A model generated the notes under the pieces. The model saw only the letters and a list, made by a program, of their open reading frames with translations, made no database searches and was not told the origin of the DNA. The translations under genes and the position numbers were made by a program. Positions 10,480 through 18,381 of a stretch of 64,000 nt of DNA are shown here, in pieces (within the stretch, counting starts at the first letter, position 1; each line of letters opens with the position of its first letter). Source of the stretch: Trichomonas vaginalis G3 (lineage: Eukaryota; Parabasalia; Trichomonadida; Trichomonadidae); the NCBI RefSeq assembly GCF_026262505.1, contig NC_067208.1, forward strand, positions 10,487,962 to 10,551,961, in the 5' to 3' direction.

Positions 10480-11646
10480 TTATGGAATAGAATCGAAAAT
10501 TGGTGTAGGCTGGGGTGTTGGTTTCAGTGTTGGAGCTGGTGTTCGCGCAGGTGTTGGTTTTGGTGTTGGGAAGAGTACACCAACAAATGGATCACTAGTG
10601 AAGTGTTGATCCAACATTTGTCTTGTTCTGCAGAACTGTTCTGGTGATGGGCATGTAACAGTTTTTGTTGAATATCTGTTACCTGGATAGGTTCTAGTGA
10701 ATGTAAATGTTTGTCCTTTCGATGAACATGTGAATGTCTGTGTTGCATTTGTTGTTTCATCAACAATAACATCTAATGTGAAGCTGGTGTATCCATGGCA
10801 TTGATAACTTGCACATGTATCATCAGAGTATTGTGTCAAACCTTCAACAGCTGCCTTTCCACTTGGACACATAAATGAAGGGAATTTTACTGGTTGATAA
10901 TTATATGTGTCGATTACACCAGTTTGAAAGTATCCTTTTGGATTGTAATATGTTGGATTATTGCAGTATTCTCTTTGTACTTCACCTGCTGGATTTGAAC
11001 AATTTATTGCTTCTGTATATGGAGTTCCCCATGTGTTGAAATCATAGCCAATATTAGTTTGTTGTAAACCAGGGTTAAAGAAATAATTATCTGGTAAAGC
11101 TGTTTGGGGAGGGGCTAAGGGCCAATCTTTGATAAATTGTCCATCGATTGAATCTTTATTTCCCCATATTAATGGCTGAGCCATTGTCCAATCAACTTCA
11201 TAGTTACCACTGTCCAAAAGCATCGCCATTGTGACATCACTAATTCTTCTGAATTTTCCATGGGTAAGATGATTTGTATATGAATTACTTATATCTGTAT
11301 AGTAAATAACACCTTCAGGAGTGTTATTGGCACCAAGACCGCTATCTTCGATAACAATTCCACTTGGACAAGTTTTATCGTCACCGTAAAATGTTTGATT
11401 TCCATAGTTCTTTATTGCATAGTAATGAGAATACGGTGTGGTGAGGATGGTAAACTTCTTTCCATACTTTGTCAGGTTGCATAATATGGATGTGTATGGA
11501 TTTGGATCATATTTTGGATGGAATTTAACAATATAATCATCTGAAATGGCAATGAATCGTAGTATAGCGCTTAATAGATCATAGAAGTAACCATTGTTTT
11601 CGGAATCTTTATCTTGAACAGTATCTGGGAATCTATTCTGTCTCAT
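10480..11646 (-). CDS. GP63 (leishmanolysin, M8)-like protein, N-terminally short, no HEXXH
   Basis: This is a 388-residue GP63-like module, a clear paralogue of the one downstream (DVTMAMLLDSGNYEVDW, CPSPEQFCRT) ending in a short Thr-Pro stalk (PTPKPTPARTPAPTLKPTP) before TAA at 10,480-10,482. The helix that should carry HEXXH reads DLLSAILRFIAIS, the same substitution pattern as in the neighbour. The N-terminal propeptide and signal peptide are missing; in-frame sequence just upstream (CLQDRIY) extends it slightly before a stop. It lies in the same frame as the next GP63 module, separated only by its stop codon and 132 open bases. This is probably the product of unequal recombination within a tandem GP63 cluster. 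Confidence 0.65.
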   Translation of the reverse strand: MRQNRFPDTVQDKDSENNGYFYDLLSAILRFIAISDDYIVKFHPKYDPNPYTSILCNLTKYGKKFTILTTPYSHYYAIKNYGNQTFYGDDKTCPSGIVIEDSGLGANNTPEGVIYYTDISNSYTNHLTHGKFRRISDVTMAMLLDSGNYEVDWTMAQPLIWGNKDSIDGQFIKDWPLAPPQTALPDNYFFNPGLQQTNIGYDFNTWGTPYTEAINCSNPAGEVQREYCNNPTYYNPKGYFQTGVIDTYNYQPVKFPSFMCPSGKAAVEGLTQYSDDTCASYQCHGYTSFTLDVIVDETTNATQTFTCSSKGQTFTFTRTYPGNRYSTKTVTCPSPEQFCRTRQMLDQHFTSDPFVGVLFPTPKPTPARTPAPTLKPTPQPTPIFDSIP

Positions 11647-11939
11647 ATAGATCCTATCTTGTAAACATCGATTGTAAATTTTATCTTTTTCTGAAATTCG
11701 TCACATACATCATCTAAGTATATTTCTACTATGCACGGAAATTTAATCTTTCCGACCTTTATAATAGGTTTTATATTTTGCAAGAATATATTCTTTGACT
11801 CCGGTATATAATCGTTTTTTCTACAAAATTTTATATATTCTTCATATGTATCCCTTTCCTTTATTTTAAGTTCTACATGTAGTCCATACACGTTTGGGCA
11901 ATAATAGATATCAAAGATGAAAAATTTTCTATTTGTCAT
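11643..11939 (-). CDS. Hypothetical protein, 98 aa
   Basis: Starts MTNRKFFIFDIYYCPNVYG and ends YKIGSI, overlapping the start of the GP63-like ORF by 4 bp. It is not GP63-like and has no signal or membrane segment. It lies just downstream of a similarly small ORF on the same strand (11,971-12,309), and the two may be remains of one insertion at the broken 5' end of the GP63 module. I do not recognise the family. Confidence 0.35.
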   Translation of the reverse strand: MTNRKFFIFDIYYCPNVYGLHVELKIKERDTYEEYIKFCRKNDYIPESKNIFLQNIKPIIKVGKIKFPCIVEIYLDDVCDEFQKKIKFTIDVYKIGSI

Positions 11940-11970
11940 CTTTATATAAAGATAAAAAAAATATTTTTGA

Positions 11971-12309
11971 TTAATAAGGAATTAATTTCATTTTATGTCT
12001 TATAATGTGCGCATATGTATTTAAAAGGCATTCATTGAATTGCTTTTCAATCTCTTTCTTTTTTTCATCTTCGAATATTATATCATTTTCATGTTCGAAG
12101 CTTGTAAGTTTGTTATCTTCAAATATTATATTGGTTTCATATTCATTAACGTTTAATAATTCACAGTCTTCCTTTTTAAATAAATGTTTTATGTATTCAG
12201 GATTAAGAATTCTATAATATTACTTCCCTTTAAATCTTTGAATATAAACAGGAACACCATCCTCTAAAATTCGATAATCTATTTTATCTGGTTTTACTTG
12301 TTGGGTCAT
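11971..12309 (-). pseudogene. Hypothetical small protein with a premature stop
   Basis: The frame from ATG 12,309 reads MTQQVKPDKIDYRILEDG, meets TAA at 12,220-12,222, and stays open in the same frame for about 80 more residues (ILNPEYIKHLFKKEDCE, EKKKEIEKQFNECLL) to TAA at 11,971. The clean downstream frame argues for a disrupted gene of about 112 residues. The family is not recognised. It is followed by a 98-aa ORF on the same strand. Confidence 0.35.
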
Positions 12310-13000
12310 TTATGTAAGAATAAAAAAAAATAAATTATTTTAAAATTAATGTTAAAAATAATGATACAAAATCGTTCAATATTGTATGAATTCTTACGTT
12401 TACAAAAAATGTCACATAACCCGCCCTCATATACTACTAATCTTTCATAATTACTTAGAAAACATTTCTCATCTTCCAAACCTGCTATTCTATTAAAATA
12501 ACATTAAATACTTCGGTGAACTTGGAAAAACTATTTTAATATCGCAAATCTTCTGTAGAAGATTGAATTTCACCCAGATTCAAATAATGGACTCTTTGTA
12601 ATTAGAGCAAAGGCATGAATCACATTATTTGCGAAAAGATTTTAACCTCAAAGCTGACATTAGAGTTCCTATCGCATTCAAAAAAAAAGCTATCTTAAAA
12701 TTGTATGAATGCGTGCGTAAGATGGTGTATTTGTCTGATTAATACATTTCCAAATTTCCAGAGTAATAATTATTCATTTGTGGTTTTAATAAAATTGAAA
12801 TGTTTATTGTCAATTTTATAACCGAAAGTTGTAAGGCATTTTCGTTCAGAAAAAAGAGATCGGCATATGCCATCCTCATCGATCAAGAAAATAAATTTAA
12901 GATGGTTTTGATTTTCATTTTATCGATTTTCATTCAATTTTTTTGAAAGTATTGCATTCAAAATAAATGATTTTTGAAAGATATTTGTCAATTCTTTATT
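12310..13000. other. Intergenic region upstream of the LIM gene
   Basis: Nothing coding is seen in this AT-rich stretch. The last bases hold a trichomonad-type initiator, TCAATT at 12,988-12,993, 7 bases before the ATG of the LIM gene. Confidence 0.5.
12988..12993 (+). promoter_or_regulatory. Initiator (Inr) of the LIM-domain gene
   Basis: TCAATT resembles the trichomonad Inr consensus TCA-Py-(T/A) except for A in the pyrimidine position. It lies a few bases before the ATG at 13,001, the usual spacing in T. vaginalis. It supports 13,001 as the start over an upstream in-frame TTG. Confidence 0.4.
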
Positions 13001-13768
13001 ATGTCAAAATACCTTCCTATTGAACCTCATGGGCCAGTAGATTTTGCTGTTCCGCGGATAATGCCTAGTACATCATACTCTGCAGCTCCAATGGAACCAG
13101 AGGACGAGGAAGTGTTAAAAATTATTAGATCTTTAGGAAATATGTCCGCTCCCACAGATACGGCAGCAGATTCATATACTCCATTAGCTTCTTTTGGCCC
13201 ACGGTGCACAAGATGTGGTAATCCATGTGGTAATGATGTTTATTACCATGGACCTTTGCCATTCCATAAAAAGCACTTTGTGTGCAAAAGGTGTGGAGGG
13301 CCTCTTCATGTTCCAATTACAATTAACAACGATGTTTACTGTCAGAATTGTGCAAGGATGGTAAAGCCAAAAGCACCTATTTGTCATCAATGCAATGGCC
13401 AGCTCACTGATAAACCAGTGATAGTAGCCGGAAAATGTTTCTGTGAAGAGCATTTTACCTGTGCAAAATGTGGTCAAGTTCTTCAGCAAAATAATTTCGT
13501 ACAACGATCAGGGAAATTCTACTGTCCGAATCATGCCCCCGAATCTCCGAAATCTGTTTGTTGCGTTTGCAAATTACAAGTCGAAGGCCAAAATATCGTC
13601 CGCAATGGTTTGGTTTTTCATCCAGAATGCTTTGTATGCACTGGATGTCGCCAAAATTTGGCACACGTTCCTTATTCTTTTATTAGAAATAAGCCATACT
13701 GCCTTTCTTGCGCCGATAAGGCTCAAAATATGATCAAAAACAAACGATTATCATCGTTCATGGTTTAG
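13001..13768 (+). CDS. Three-LIM-domain protein
   Basis: 255 residues from MSKYLPIEPHG. Residues 1-66 are Pro/Ser-rich and unstructured, followed by three LIM zinc fingers: about 69-121 (CTRCG ... HFVCKRC ... CQNC), 128-182 (CHQCN ... HFTCAKC ... CPNH) and 190-245 (CCVCK ... CFVCTGC ... CLSC). Each has the Cys/His spacing for two zinc ions. LIM-only proteins of this paxillin/zyxin-like arrangement are cytoskeletal or adhesion adaptors. No catalytic domain is present. The exact orthologue cannot be named from sequence alone. Confidence 0.85.
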   Translation: MSKYLPIEPHGPVDFAVPRIMPSTSYSAAPMEPEDEEVLKIIRSLGNMSAPTDTAADSYTPLASFGPRCTRCGNPCGNDVYYHGPLPFHKKHFVCKRCGGPLHVPITINNDVYCQNCARMVKPKAPICHQCNGQLTDKPVIVAGKCFCEEHFTCAKCGQVLQQNNFVQRSGKFYCPNHAPESPKSVCCVCKLQVEGQNIVRNGLVFHPECFVCTGCRQNLAHVPYSFIRNKPYCLSCADKAQNMIKNKRLSSFMV

Positions 13769-14142
13769 ATCAGAAAATATATATATATATTATTTGTTTG
13801 TAAATTAAATTTTTTACTTCTTTAGCTATTTGTTGAAGAAAATCTTTTTTAATAACTTTTCAATCATCTGGATGTATTATTGATAAACAGTTCGAACAAA
13901 AATTATATTGATTATGATTTTATGTTATCTTCTTGATTGAACGTAGCTACGACAATGAAGTGGTGGAATTCTATACTATGAGTGCATAGACATTAAAAAT
14001 TAATTGAGATTAACTTTCATCAATTTAAAACTGGTTAATTGAATCATACATAAAAAATGCATTATGACTGTCTTGAGAAAATATCAAATAATTATGCGAA
14101 AATGTAAATATTTTATTTCAAATAAATTATCGGACAGATAAA
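13769..14142. other. Intergenic, convergent genes
   Basis: AT-rich spacer between the LIM gene and the oppositely oriented surface-protein gene. A short (TA)n run lies just after the LIM stop. No gene is seen. Confidence 0.5.
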
Positions 14143-16755
14143 TTAATCTTGATGAGATCTCTTCTTAGGAAGTAGAGGTTGCCTTTCAAAGTCTTCTGTT
14201 TCCTTATCATCATATTGGGAGTTTATTGAAATTACTGGTTTAGATTTCTTCTTTCCCGACTTAAACTTTGAAACAGCAGCTCCAATTGCAGCAGCAACAA
14301 CAATAACAACAATTATAACAACATTGAAGGATAATCCGAACTTTCCGTTATTTCCTTCCTGTGTGTATTTGAACAATTTTGTTTTAGAGCTCCAACTCTT
14401 TTGGTCGTAAGAAATTGCGACGGGAACTTCACCGGCTTCATGCGGAGGAACAACAACAGTAACAACTTTCTGTACTGCTGACTGTGCGCGGACAATAGAA
14501 GAGCCAAATCTAACGAAAACAGAGTGTTTTGTTGTAATAATTTTTGACAAGGTTATTTGGATTTCAGCTCCACCGCTTGAATCGCCTGAAGAAGGATCTA
14601 AAGACACAACATCCGGGATCTCATCTGTACATACTTTGATTCCATCGCCTGTATAGCCTTCTTTGCACTCGCATTTTCCTCTGATGCATTCCGCGTTTTG
14701 ATGGCAAGGTTGTGTGCACTCGTTGTCAGTGGAAACCTGTTTGGAATGTGTCGTTGAGGTGGAATCAACAACTGAGGACTCGCCAAGGTTAACTTCCTTT
14801 GGAGCTGGAATATCTGTTGGAGATGATGATATTGAATCGATAATATCGTCATCATAGACATTAGAAATCGAGATTTGGGATTCACTCGATTTGTTTTCGG
14901 CTTTGGAAACTGACGAATTTTTATTTTCTGAAATTGTTTCTTTGGAATGATCAACAATGGATTTTTCTACTTTGATTTCATCTGCTTTCTCTTTTTCTTG
15001 TGTTTCTGATTGTTTTTCGACCTTTGATTCTGAAATATTTTTATTATCTGAATTCTTTTCTTCTGAATGATCAATCAAAGATTTCTCTGGTTCTGTAATG
15101 TTTGATTTGATGTTTTCTTGTGTATCTGGCTCCTTTTCTACTTCCGAAATTGTAATATTTGGATTTTCTTGTATTTTCTCTTCTGAATGAGTAACATTTG
15201 ATGTACCTTCTTCGGTTACATCCGTTTTCTCTGTGTTTTGAGCATCTGATTGCTTTTGTGGTTGATTTTCGGAAATATTCTCTTTTACTTCCGAAATAAC
15301 CTTTGATTCTTGGACAATTGTATTATTTTCTTCTTTAATCATTGTTTCATTGTTTGTTTCTTCGATTTTTGTCTCATTTTGGGATTTGATAATTTTATCT
15401 TTTGGTTTTTCATTTAATTTGTCCTTGACAGTAATGTTTCCATTATCGGCATATTCATCTATGGTTGTAATGCTTTCGTTTTGTGTTTGAATTTGAGAAA
15501 CGTTAATTTCTGATTTTTCTGGGACCGCTTTAGTTGAATTTGTCTCTTCTATCGTTTGTGATTTTTCGGACTTGATTTTTGTGGAATTTTCTTCACTAAT
15601 ATTTAATTTATTTTCAATTTTTGTAGTTGTTGCGTTTTCAGTTATGTTTTCATTGGTTATGTTGGTTTCTGATACAATTTCTTCGATTTTGATTGTGTTT
15701 TCTTGTTTAATTTCAGTATTTGTCGTATTCTTCATGTATTCCGCTCCAGAAGACTTGCTAATCTCTGTTTCATTAACTTTTACGTCATTCTTGAGGTGTT
15801 CTTCTGGTTTTTTACCTGAAATTGTTTCATTATTCTTATTAATTTGGATTTCTTCTTTTTTAGTCATGTTATCATGCTGTATTGTTTCATTCATTACTTC
15901 ATCGTCCTGAATTATTTCAAGTGGTCTGAAATTCGCAATATCAATTTTATTTTTTGCCAATTTTGTGGAATTAGCTTTTGTAAGGTTAGCCACTGTTTCA
16001 TTTTGTTGATCAGGAATTGTCTCGTTCAATAAAGATTTGATTATTTCTGATTCAAAGTTTGTTTCGTTTTTAAGTTTCACAGGATCGTTTTTAAGATCGT
16101 TTTCATTATTTTCAGCTGTTGCATTATGATTATTATCGTCAATAATATCGCTAATTTCTTTATTAATTTCATTTTCTTTTTCTTGATCTTTTTCATTAAG
16201 ATGTAGTTTGTTGTCGGATTCTTGTTTCTCGGTATGATTACTTTTCACGATTTCCGTTGCGTTTCCATTGTTTATTTCGACATTTAATTTTATCTCTGTT
16301 GAATTTTCATTTTGTTGCAAAGATTCGTTTTTGTTCATCATTGTATTTTCATTTTTTACTGTTTTATTTGTAGTTTTTTCATTTGAAGGAATTTCGAACT
16401 CGATTGATGAATTTTCTGGTTTAGAATCGTGTGTATTTGTGTTATTTGTCGCATTTAGGTTCATTTCTTTTAATTTTTGTTCTCTTTCTCTTCGTTCTTT
16501 TCTAACAATTTCGCGATTTAGTAATTCTAAATCAATTTCGTCGGAATCAGTTGCGTTGTCGTTTATTTGAGATATATTTTTTACATTTTGAAGAGAATTT
16601 TGAGCTTTCACGTTTCCCAAATTGATTGAAACATTTTTATCTGGATTTTTAAAGGTGGCATCTTTCTTCTCATCACCTTTTTGGACTGATTTATATATAC
16701 CCTTTCCGTTGTCAATATTTTCGGAAAGTGAAGATAAAACAAGTAAGAAGAACAT
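14143..16755 (-). CDS. Type I membrane protein: sequon-rich ectodomain, EGF, IPT/TIG, TM, short tail
   Basis: 870 residues. The N terminus MFFLLVLSSLSEN is a short signal peptide. Residues about 20-665 are low-complexity Asn/Glu/Lys/Thr/Ser with dozens of N-x-S/T glycosylation sequons (NATNNT, NSTEI, NETI, NVTHS) and degenerate repeats (EKQS-TQE-, VDHSEE). A six-Cys EGF-like domain follows (about 678-710, CTQPCHQNAEC ... CKEGYTGDG), then an IPT/TIG Ig-like fold (about 712-800, PDVVSLDPSSGDSSGG). A TM helix lies at about 806-828 (VVIIVVIVVAAAIGAAV), then a basic stop-transfer and a 40-residue tail ending RQPLLPKKRSHQD, with a dileucine-like sorting motif. This is probably a heavily glycosylated stalked surface adhesin or receptor (inference). 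Confidence 0.8.
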   Translation of the reverse strand: MFFLLVLSSLSENIDNGKGIYKSVQKGDEKKDATFKNPDKNVSINLGNVKAQNSLQNVKNISQINDNATDSDEIDLELLNREIVRKERREREQKLKEMNLNATNNTNTHDSKPENSSIEFEIPSNEKTTNKTVKNENTMMNKNESLQQNENSTEIKLNVEINNGNATEIVKSNHTEKQESDNKLHLNEKDQEKENEINKEISDIIDDNNHNATAENNENDLKNDPVKLKNETNFESEIIKSLLNETIPDQQNETVANLTKANSTKLAKNKIDIANFRPLEIIQDDEVMNETIQHDNMTKKEEIQINKNNETISGKKPEEHLKNDVKVNETEISKSSGAEYMKNTTNTEIKQENTIKIEEIVSETNITNENITENATTTKIENKLNISEENSTKIKSEKSQTIEETNSTKAVPEKSEINVSQIQTQNESITTIDEYADNGNITVKDKLNEKPKDKIIKSQNETKIEETNNETMIKEENNTIVQESKVISEVKENISENQPQKQSDAQNTEKTDVTEEGTSNVTHSEEKIQENPNITISEVEKEPDTQENIKSNITEPEKSLIDHSEEKNSDNKNISESKVEKQSETQEKEKADEIKVEKSIVDHSKETISENKNSSVSKAENKSSESQISISNVYDDDIIDSISSSPTDIPAPKEVNLGESSVVDSTSTTHSKQVSTDNECTQPCHQNAECIRGKCECKEGYTGDGIKVCTDEIPDVVSLDPSSGDSSGGAEIQITLSKIITTKHSVFVRFGSSIVRAQSAVQKVVTVVVPPHEAGEVPVAISYDQKSWSSKTKLFKYTQEGNNGKFGLSFNVVIIVVIVVAAAIGAAVSKFKSGKKKSKPVISINSQYDDKETEDFERQPLLPKKRSHQD

Positions 16756-17194
16756 TTTTTTGGATAAAAAAAAATATAAAAAAATTGTAAATGGTTCCTT
16801 ATAGCAAGCGCGATGGTGATCATTTTTAGTCGCAAGACTGTCATAATAGCTATCACCTATTCTAACAATATCATGTCTATTAAGTGTACAAGATTTTATG
16901 AAGATCTAAAAATTAATATTCAGACTTGTCTTTATTCCATTATCATACTGCATGCTAAATCAATCGATATATATCAAGTGAGAGTTCTTAAATCATTGAT
17001 TTTTTGTTATTTTCTCATTGATAAATCGAAATTACGCATTAATAGTAGCAGGATTAAAAGAAACTGAACCACTGATAAACGAGTTGATGATATAAGAATC
17101 TACACTAAAATGTGATTAATAAAACACCTTCTTTCCACATATTAATGTGAACTTCTATCTATAATTAAAAATTAGTATTGAAATAAAGTATTGT
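16756..17194. other. Intergenic
   Basis: AT-rich DNA between two minus-strand genes. Small ORFs overlap here but show no family features. Confidence 0.45.
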
Positions 17195-18040
17195 TTATCC
17201 TAAAATAAATAAAAACAAGAAATAAATAGAACGTTGATAAAATAAAATCAGACATGATGATTCAGTTAAAGTTATTCTGGAAATGATAACGTATCCATCG
17301 CCATCATACTGAGTTTCTGTGCCATTCTTTAATATGCATTTAGTAAAAACGAATCTTTTTTCGATTTCGCAATCCTGATGACCAGAGATATAGGAGCTTC
17401 CTCCTGATCCAGGTGTAATAGTTCCAGCATCTTGTGGTGCTAAACCTCCTCGATATCCAGCCCCACCACCGCCTGATCCTTCTGCAAATAAATCCGTGTT
17501 ATCTATTCCGTTTCTCCCATTTTGTCCGCTGCCATTTTCAATTCTAAATGATTGCGACACTCCATGGACATAAGAATAAGTTTGAAAAGAAGCATCATTG
17601 CTCCTTATTCCACCAGCATCTCCCCAAACAAAGCTAAAGAATTGATACTGAGCACTAGTCATTACCCCACCACCGCCACCACCGGAAACGATTACAGGTG
17701 ATGTTTGATCTGAATTCAAAGAAATTACTGTTCGACCGCCACCAGATCCACCAGATATTGTCATACTTCCCTTATATAAACTTCCTCTACCGCCATTTCC
17801 GCCTCCATTTACTCCACCAGGGGTTATCGAGCCGTCAAATTTGCCTGTTTGACCTTTTCCGCCAAGAGTCACATAAACCTTTATTGCTGTATTTATCCCG
17901 ACAATACCGGATACATATGAACCATGGCCATCACCTCCGCCCGAAGGACCATAAGATTCGACAAAATACAAACCCGGGTAGAAAACATATTCAAATGTTT
18001 GCCCTAAGGCCACAAATCGCTTGATTTCTTTAACAGGCAT
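17195..18040 (-). CDS. Glycine-rich domain protein (ALK-type glycine-rich fold)
   Basis: 281 residues. The N terminus (FEYVFYPGLYFVESYGPSGG) and the long glycine runs (GGGNGGRGS, SGGGGGG, GSGGGGAGYRGG) with the closing GGSSYISG ... DGYVIIS are the pattern of the glycine-rich domain found in ALK/LTK receptors and many protist surface proteins. Two Cys near 232 and 242 could form a disulphide. The last 25 residues are hydrophobic (CLILFYQRSIYFLFLFILG) and end at the stop, so they could be a tail anchor or GPI-type signal. There is no N-terminal signal peptide at the annotated ATG. Function is unknown. Confidence 0.65.
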   Translation of the reverse strand: MPVKEIKRFVALGQTFEYVFYPGLYFVESYGPSGGGDGHGSYVSGIVGINTAIKVYVTLGGKGQTGKFDGSITPGGVNGGGNGGRGSLYKGSMTISGGSGGGRTVISLNSDQTSPVIVSGGGGGGVMTSAQYQFFSFVWGDAGGIRSNDASFQTYSYVHGVSQSFRIENGSGQNGRNGIDNTDLFAEGSGGGGAGYRGGLAPQDAGTITPGSGGSSYISGHQDCEIEKRFVFTKCILKNGTETQYDGDGYVIISRITLTESSCLILFYQRSIYFLFLFILG

Positions 18041-18381
18041 TATACAGCTCTCTGTAAGCAGTCATATAAATATATGACGTGAATACCCTCAATTTTATCA
18101 TAAATTTGAATTAAATACGGAAAAATATTTAAACTCATTACTCAAATTCTTGAATTTTCTAATTGCAATAATATTTTGTTTCCAATAATGCTATGATTCC
18201 TTTGTGATATCCTTTGAACTCAATAAACAGTTTGAATCAAATTTCTTAGTCAAATCTTTGTCATAAACTTGAATAGATCAAAATGTCAACTTAATAGGAG
18301 CAAATGAATAAAACTGCATGATAAAATATTCTTGAATTTTATGAACGAAATTTTTTGATAAACGTATATAATTTTTCTTGT
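18041..18381. other. Intergenic, divergent promoters
   Basis: A 341-bp AT-rich region between the glycine-rich gene and the divergent CFAP58 gene. No clear Inr precedes the CFAP58 ATG. No gene is seen. Confidence 0.45.
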
